From an uncultured Rubrivivax sp. (GTDB lineage: Bacteria; Pseudomonadota; Gammaproteobacteria; Burkholderiales; Burkholderiaceae_C): a stretch of DNA of 5,448 nt. The stretch covers positions 1 through 5,448 of the forward strand of contig CALJUI010000494.1 in the NCBI GenBank assembly GCA_937975735.1, in the 5' to 3' direction. Under the pieces are notes generated by a model. That model did not search any database and was not told where the DNA came from. It was given only the letters and a program-made list of their open reading frames with translations. The first letter of the stretch is position 1. Each line of letters starts with the position of its first letter. Below, one piece after another: positions 1 through 2,577 of the stretch. A program made the translations under genes and the position numbers.

Positions 1-744
1 GCGCTGCAGGCCGACAAGCTGATCTTCGTGACCGAGATCCCCGGCGTGCGCGAGGTGCTCGGGGATGCCGACAGTCCGATCGACACCGAGCTCGCGCTCG
101 CCGACGCGCGCAAGCTGCTGGCCACGCTGCCGCCACCGCAGCTGCCCACCGAGCCCGCCTTCTACCTGCAGCACTGCGTGAAGGCCTGCGAAGGCGGCGT
201 CGAGCGTTCGCACATCCTGCCCTTCGCGACCGACGGCGCGATCCTGATGGAGGTGTTCACGCACGACGGCATCGGCACGATGGTGGTCGACGAGAAGCTC
301 GAGAGCCTGCGCGAGGCGACACCCGACGACGTCGGCGGCATCCTGCAGGTGATCGAGCCCTACGAGCGCGACGGCACGATGGTCCGCCGCGAGCGCACCG
401 AGATCGAGCGCGACATCGCCAGCTACATCGTCATCGAGCACGACGGCATCATCTTCGGCTGCGCCTCGCTCTACCCCTACCCCGAGGCGCGCACCGGCGA
501 GATGGCGGCGCTGACGGTCTCGCCGCTGTCGCAGGGCCAGGGCGACGGCGAGCGCATGCTCAAGCGCATCGAGCAGCGCGCGCGCACGGCCGGCCTGGAG
601 AGCATCTTCGTGCTGACCACGCGCACGATGCACTGGTTCATCAAGCGCGGCTTCGCCGAGGTCGACCCCGACTGGCTGCCCGAGGCGCGCAAGCGCAAGT
701 ACAACTGGGACCGGCGCTCCAAGGTGCTGGTCAAGAAGCTCTGA
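1..744 (+). CDS. argA: N-acetylglutamate synthase (amino-acid N-acetyltransferase), 3' part; 5' end outside the window
   Basis: This is the enzyme of the first step of arginine biosynthesis: acetyl-CoA + L-glutamate give N-acetylglutamate, in the cytoplasm. The reading frame is open from base 1 to TGA at 742-744, so 247 residues are visible. ArgA of this type is about 440-450 residues, so roughly 200 N-terminal residues lie upstream. Visible residues 1-95 are the end of the amino-acid-kinase-like domain: 'LIFVTEIPGV', then 'GGVERSHIL' and 'DGIGTMV', the regulatory arginine-binding fold in this family. From about residue 100 a GNAT acetyltransferase domain follows ('LREATPDDV', 'MAALTVSP'). 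Its acetyl-CoA pyrophosphate-binding motif Q-x-x-G-x-G is QGQGDG at visible residues 178-183, and the end 'FIKRGFAEVDPDWLP' is typical. The GTG at 28 lies inside the conserved domain and is not the true start. yggX follows 18 bases downstream, suggesting co-transcription. Identification is from remembered family motifs. Confidence 0.95.
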   Translation, partial: ALQADKLIFVTEIPGVREVLGDADSPIDTELALADARKLLATLPPPQLPTEPAFYLQHCVKACEGGVERSHILPFATDGAILMEVFTHDGIGTMVVDEKLESLREATPDDVGGILQVIEPYERDGTMVRRERTEIERDIASYIVIEHDGIIFGCASLYPYPEARTGEMAALTVSPLSQGQGDGERMLKRIEQRARTAGLESIFVLTTRTMHWFIKRGFAEVDPDWLPEARKRKYNWDRRSKVLVKKL

Positions 745-748
745 GACG

Positions 749-754
749 AAGGAG
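749..754 (+). promoter_or_regulatory. Ribosome binding site of yggX
   Basis: AAGGAG lies 8 bases before the ATG at 763, a strong Shine-Dalgarno match in the short argA-yggX gap. It supports the chosen yggX start and translation from a shared mRNA. Confidence 0.75.
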
Positions 755-762
755 AACCACCG

Positions 763-1035
763 ATGGCACGCACCGTGCAATGCACCTACCTGAAGAAGGA
801 AGGCGAGGGCCTGGACTTTCCGCCCTACCCCGGCGAACTCGGCAAGCGCATCTACGACAACATCAGCAAGGAGGCCTTCGAGCTGTGGAAGCGGCATCAG
901 ACGATGCTGGTCAACGAGAACCGGCTGAACCTGGCCGATGCGCGGGCCCGGCAGTACCTGGCGCGGCAGATGGAGCAGTTCCTTTTCGGCGACGGCGGCG
1001 ACCAGCCCGCCGGCTATGTCCCTCCGGATCGGTAA
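763..1035 (+). CDS. yggX: YggX family Fe(II)-trafficking / oxidative damage protection protein
   Basis: This is a small cytoplasmic protein of 90 residues, the normal family length. In enterobacteria YggX protects iron-sulfur enzymes from oxidative damage and is implicated in handling labile Fe(II). The whole sequence matches the family: 'MARTVQC' with the conserved Cys7, 'EGLDFPPYPGELGKRIY' (residues 15-31), 'ISKEAFELWKRHQTMLVNE' and 'LNLADARARQYL', then 'QMEQFLFG'. The ATG is supported by AAGGAG 8 bases upstream, and the stop is TAA at 1033-1035. It sits 18 bases after argA and was probably co-transcribed with it. No promoter of its own is evident in the 18-base gap. A Fur-box-like site starts 5 bases after its stop but is placed to control the next gene. 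The iron theme shared with the downstream Fe(III)-binding protein is an inference from context. Confidence 0.96.
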   Translation: MARTVQCTYLKKEGEGLDFPPYPGELGKRIYDNISKEAFELWKRHQTMLVNENRLNLADARARQYLARQMEQFLFGDGGDQPAGYVPPDR

Positions 1036-1039
1036 ATTA

Positions 1040-1058
1040 AACGCAAATCATTCGCGTT
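1040..1058 (+). promoter_or_regulatory. Putative Fur box (iron-responsive operator)
   Basis: AACGCAAATCATTCGCGTT is a 19-bp near-perfect palindrome centred on C1049; 16 of 19 positions match its own reverse complement, and an odd centre can never match. The core 'AATCATT' is the centre of the classical Fur consensus GATAATGATAATCATTATC, and outer arms of the type GC...GC are common in betaproteobacterial sites (from memory). It is an AT-rich island in very GC-rich DNA, between the yggX stop and the Fe(III)-binding protein gene, just upstream of a -10-like TATAGA. Fe-Fur binding here would block the promoter under iron sufficiency. Confidence 0.75.
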
Positions 1059-1062
1059 TGCA

Positions 1063-1068
1063 TATAGA
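1063..1068 (+). promoter_or_regulatory. Candidate -10 element for the Fe(III)-binding protein gene
   Basis: TATAGA matches the sigma-70 -10 consensus TATAAT at four of six positions, and a TG pair lies just upstream at 1059-1060. No convincing -35 hexamer is visible. The place where one would lie (about 1040-1045) is inside the Fur-box-like palindrome. A start near 1074-1076 would leave a leader of about 27 bases. This is a reading by eye. Confidence 0.4.
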
Positions 1069-1088
1069 CTCGGGGCAGTTCCACTCCC

Positions 1089-1093
1089 GAGGG
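1089..1093 (+). promoter_or_regulatory. Ribosome binding site of the Fe(III)-binding protein gene
   Basis: GAGGG lies 8 bases before ATG 1102. Its first three bases are also the right end of a 6-bp inverted repeat (CTCGGG 1069-1074 / CCCGAG 1086-1091). Confidence 0.55.
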
Positions 1094-1101
1094 TCCGTCC
1101 C

Positions 1102-2145
1102 ATGCATCGCCGCCCCCTGCTCTCCGCCCTGGCCGCCTTCGGCCTGGCGCTCGGCTGCGCCGCCGCCAGCGCGCAGCAACCCGTGCTCAACCTGTACTCG
1201 GCGCGTCACTACCAGACCGACGAGGCGCTGTACGAGAACTTCACCAAGGCCACCGGCATCCGGATCAACCGCATCGACGGCGACGACAACGGCATCCTGT
1301 CGCGCCTGAAGAGCGAAGGCGCGGCCAGCCCGGCCGACGTCGTGCTGCTGGTCGACGCCGCCCGCCTCTGGCGCGCCGAGTCCGACGGCCTGTTCCAGCC
1401 GGTCAAGAGCAGCGTGCTCGCCAGCCGCCTGCCCGACCACCTGCGCAGCACCGACACGGGCCAGGGCTCGGCATGGTTCGGCTTCTCGACGCGCGCCCGC
1501 GTGATCGTCTACGACAAGGCCCGCGTGCAGCGCACCGATGTCGACACCTACGAGGAACTCGGCGCGCCGGTCAACAAGGGCCGGCTGTGCACGCGCTCGG
1601 GCTCTCATCCGTACAACCTGTCGCTGTTCGGCGCCATGCTCGAGCACCTGGGCCCGGCCCAGACCGAGGCCTGGTTGAAGGGACTGGTCGACAACATGGC
1701 GCGCGCGCCCAAGGGCGGCGACACCGACCAGATCCGCGCGGTCGCCAGCGGCGAATGCGGCGTCGCGATCACCAACAGCTATTACCTGGCGCGGCTGATG
1801 CGCTCGGCCAAACCCGAGGACAAGGCGGTCGTCGAGCGCATCGGGGTGGTATTCCCGAATCAGGCGAGCTTCGGCACCCACGTCAACGTCGCCGGCGGCG
1901 CCGTCGCCCGCCACGCCAAGAACCGCGACGCCGCGGTGCGCTTCCTCGAATACCTGGCCAGCGATTCGGCGCAGCAGTATTTCGCCAATGGCAACAACGA
2001 GTGGCCGGCCGCCAAGGGCGTGGCCCCGGACAACCCGGCGCTGGCCTCGTTCGGGGATTTCAAGGTCGACACCGTGCCGGTTTCCGCGATCGGGAAGAAC
2101 CAGATGGCGGTGCAGCAGATGCTCGACCGCGTCGGGTATCGCTGA
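1102..2145 (+). CDS. Periplasmic Fe(III) ABC transporter substrate-binding protein (FutA/FbpA type)
   Basis: This protein binds ferric iron in the periplasm and delivers it to an inner-membrane ABC importer. It has 347 residues, normal for the family. Residues 1-24 form a signal peptide: 'MHRR' positive start, hydrophobic core, and an 'ASA' cleavage site before Gln25. A Cys at 19 in 'ALGC' makes a lipoprotein conceivable, but the lipobox is poor. The mature start 'PVLNLYSARHYQTDEALYENF' (Tyr32, His36, Tyr37) is the signature of FutA/IdiA-like proteins. 'AITNSYYLARL' carries the paired iron-ligand tyrosines Tyr227-Tyr228. The segment 'FPNQASFGTHVNVAGGAV' and the C-terminal 'FLEYLASDSAQQYFANGNNEWPA' are also characteristic. 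The ATG is supported by GAGGG upstream. A Fur-box-like site 43 bases before the start predicts induction by iron starvation. No permease or ATPase gene is adjacent, so the transport partner must be encoded elsewhere. A related metal or anion specificity is possible but less likely given the Tyr pair. Confidence 0.92.
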   Translation: MHRRPLLSALAAFGLALGCAAASAQQPVLNLYSARHYQTDEALYENFTKATGIRINRIDGDDNGILSRLKSEGAASPADVVLLVDAARLWRAESDGLFQPVKSSVLASRLPDHLRSTDTGQGSAWFGFSTRARVIVYDKARVQRTDVDTYEELGAPVNKGRLCTRSGSHPYNLSLFGAMLEHLGPAQTEAWLKGLVDNMARAPKGGDTDQIRAVASGECGVAITNSYYLARLMRSAKPEDKAVVERIGVVFPNQASFGTHVNVAGGAVARHAKNRDAAVRFLEYLASDSAQQYFANGNNEWPAAKGVAPDNPALASFGDFKVDTVPVSAIGKNQMAVQQMLDRVGYR

Positions 2146-2147
2146 GC

Positions 2148-2162
2148 AAACCCACAGGGTTT
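2148..2162 (+). repeat. Short perfect hairpin just after the Fe(III)-binding protein stop
   Basis: AAACCC (2148-2153) and GGGTTT (2157-2162) form a perfect 6-bp stem around the loop ACA, starting 2 bases after the TGA. It is followed 3 bases later by a second, stronger hairpin. It may protect the mRNA 3' end or contribute to termination. A T-rich tail is limited to the TTT in its own right arm. Confidence 0.6.
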
Positions 2163-2165
2163 CAC

Positions 2166-2186
2166 CGCGGCCGGGCGCCGGCCGCG
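2166..2186 (+). terminator. GC-rich 9-bp hairpin, candidate terminator of the Fe(III)-binding protein gene
   Basis: CGCGGCCGG (2166-2174) and CCGGCCGCG (2178-2186) are exact reverse complements around a 3-base GCG loop, giving a very stable stem. It stands 20 bases past the stop and before a new gene, which is where a terminator is expected. No run of T follows directly (the next bases are CCCTGCTAGAGTTT), so it is not a canonical intrinsic terminator. It may instead work as an RNA-end stabiliser or a bidirectional non-T-tract terminator. Confidence 0.55.
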
Positions 2187-2198
2187 CCCTGCTAGAGT

Positions 2199-2232
2199 TT
2201 CCTGCCTAGACAAATACCCATTCCGGCAGGAA
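2199..2232 (+). promoter_or_regulatory. 8-bp inverted repeat covering the Shine-Dalgarno of the H-NS-like gene
   Basis: TTCCTGCC (2199-2206) and GGCAGGAA (2225-2232) are perfect reverse complements separated by 18 bases (TAGACAAATACCCATTCC). The right arm holds the probable Shine-Dalgarno CAGGAA (2227-2232), which lies 9 bases before ATG 2242. In RNA this stem would hide the ribosome site; in DNA it could be an operator. A weak -10-like TAGAGT (2193-2198) lies just upstream. If that started transcription near 2205, most of the left arm would be missing from the mRNA, so the hairpin matters only for transcripts starting further upstream. Confidence 0.5.
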
Positions 2233-2241
2233 TGCAGAGCC

Positions 2242-2544
2242 ATGAGTGAAGTCCAGAAACTGCTCGCCGAGCGTGCCGCGCTCGATCAGAAGATCGTCGA
2301 GGTCCGCCAGCGCGAGCGCGCCGACGCGATCGCCCGCATCAAGGCGATCATGGCCGAGCACGGGCTGAGCCTGGCCGATCTCGGCAACCGGGCGCAGGCC
2401 GCGCCGCGCAAGCCGGCGCGCAAGGTGCCGGCCAAGTACAGGCACCCGCAGACCGGCGAGACCTGGTCGGGGCGGGGCCTGCAGCCGAACTGGCTCAAGG
2501 CCGCGCTGGCCGAGGGCGCGCAGCTGGCCGACTTCAAGGTCTAG
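2242..2544 (+). CDS. H-NS family histone-like nucleoid-structuring protein (short betaproteobacterial type)
   Basis: This is a DNA-binding nucleoid protein of 100 residues, the usual length of the short H-NS/HvrA/Bv3F-like proteins in Burkholderiales. Such proteins oligomerise and bind AT-rich DNA, often silencing genes. Residues 1-48 are a charged, heptad-like helix ('VQKLLAERAALDQKIVEVRQRERADAIARIKAIM') for oligomerisation. Residues 51-65 are a basic Ala/Pro/Lys/Arg linker. Residues 66-100 are the C-terminal DNA-binding domain: 'KYRHPQTGETWSGRGLQPNWL' with the minor-groove loop GRG at 77-79, then 'ALAEGAQLADFKV'. Asn83 sits where many relatives have Lys or Arg. The start is supported by CAGGAA 9 bases upstream. 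The gene is preceded by a hairpin-rich gap, so it probably has its own promoter. A c-di-GMP protein gene follows 33 bases downstream in the same frame and may share the transcript. Confidence 0.93.
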   Translation: MSEVQKLLAERAALDQKIVEVRQRERADAIARIKAIMAEHGLSLADLGNRAQAAPRKPARKVPAKYRHPQTGETWSGRGLQPNWLKAALAEGAQLADFKV

Positions 2545-2564
2545 TCGCGGACGGGCCGGATCGC

Positions 2565-2569
2565 GAGAA
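2565..2569 (+). promoter_or_regulatory. Weak ribosome binding site of the c-di-GMP protein gene
   Basis: GAGAA lies 8 bases before ATG 2578 and is the only purine-rich stretch in the 33-base gap after the H-NS-like gene. The TAG that ends the H-NS-like gene (2542-2544) is in the same frame, and no other ATG, GTG or TTG in frame lies between it and 2578. This fixes the start unless translation begins further inside. Confidence 0.45.
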
Positions 2570-2577
2570 TCCCCGCG

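Noticed and set aside
28..744. GTG at 28 as the start of a short acetyltransferase gene
   Set aside because: The frame is open upstream to base 1 and encodes conserved ArgA kinase-domain sequence (ADKLIF) before this codon, so the gene begins outside the window.
1048..1914. A 288-codon open frame on the minus strand under the Fe(III)-binding protein gene
   Set aside because: It is antisense to a clearly conserved gene, and its composition (Ala, Val, Gly, Asp, Arg, Gln) is typical of a complementary shadow in GC-rich DNA. It also runs across the Fur-box region.
2545..2566. TCGCG / CGCGA pairing in the gap after the H-NS-like gene as a terminator
   Set aside because: It has only 5 bp with a 12-base loop and no T-run; pairs of this size are expected by chance in DNA this GC-rich.
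2542..2577. Stop-codon read-through giving an H-NS/MASE1 fusion, since the two genes share a frame with a single TAG between them
   Set aside because: The H-NS-like protein ends at its normal family C-terminus (ADFKV), and the downstream gene has its own ATG and a weak ribosome site. The shared frame is a one-in-three chance event.
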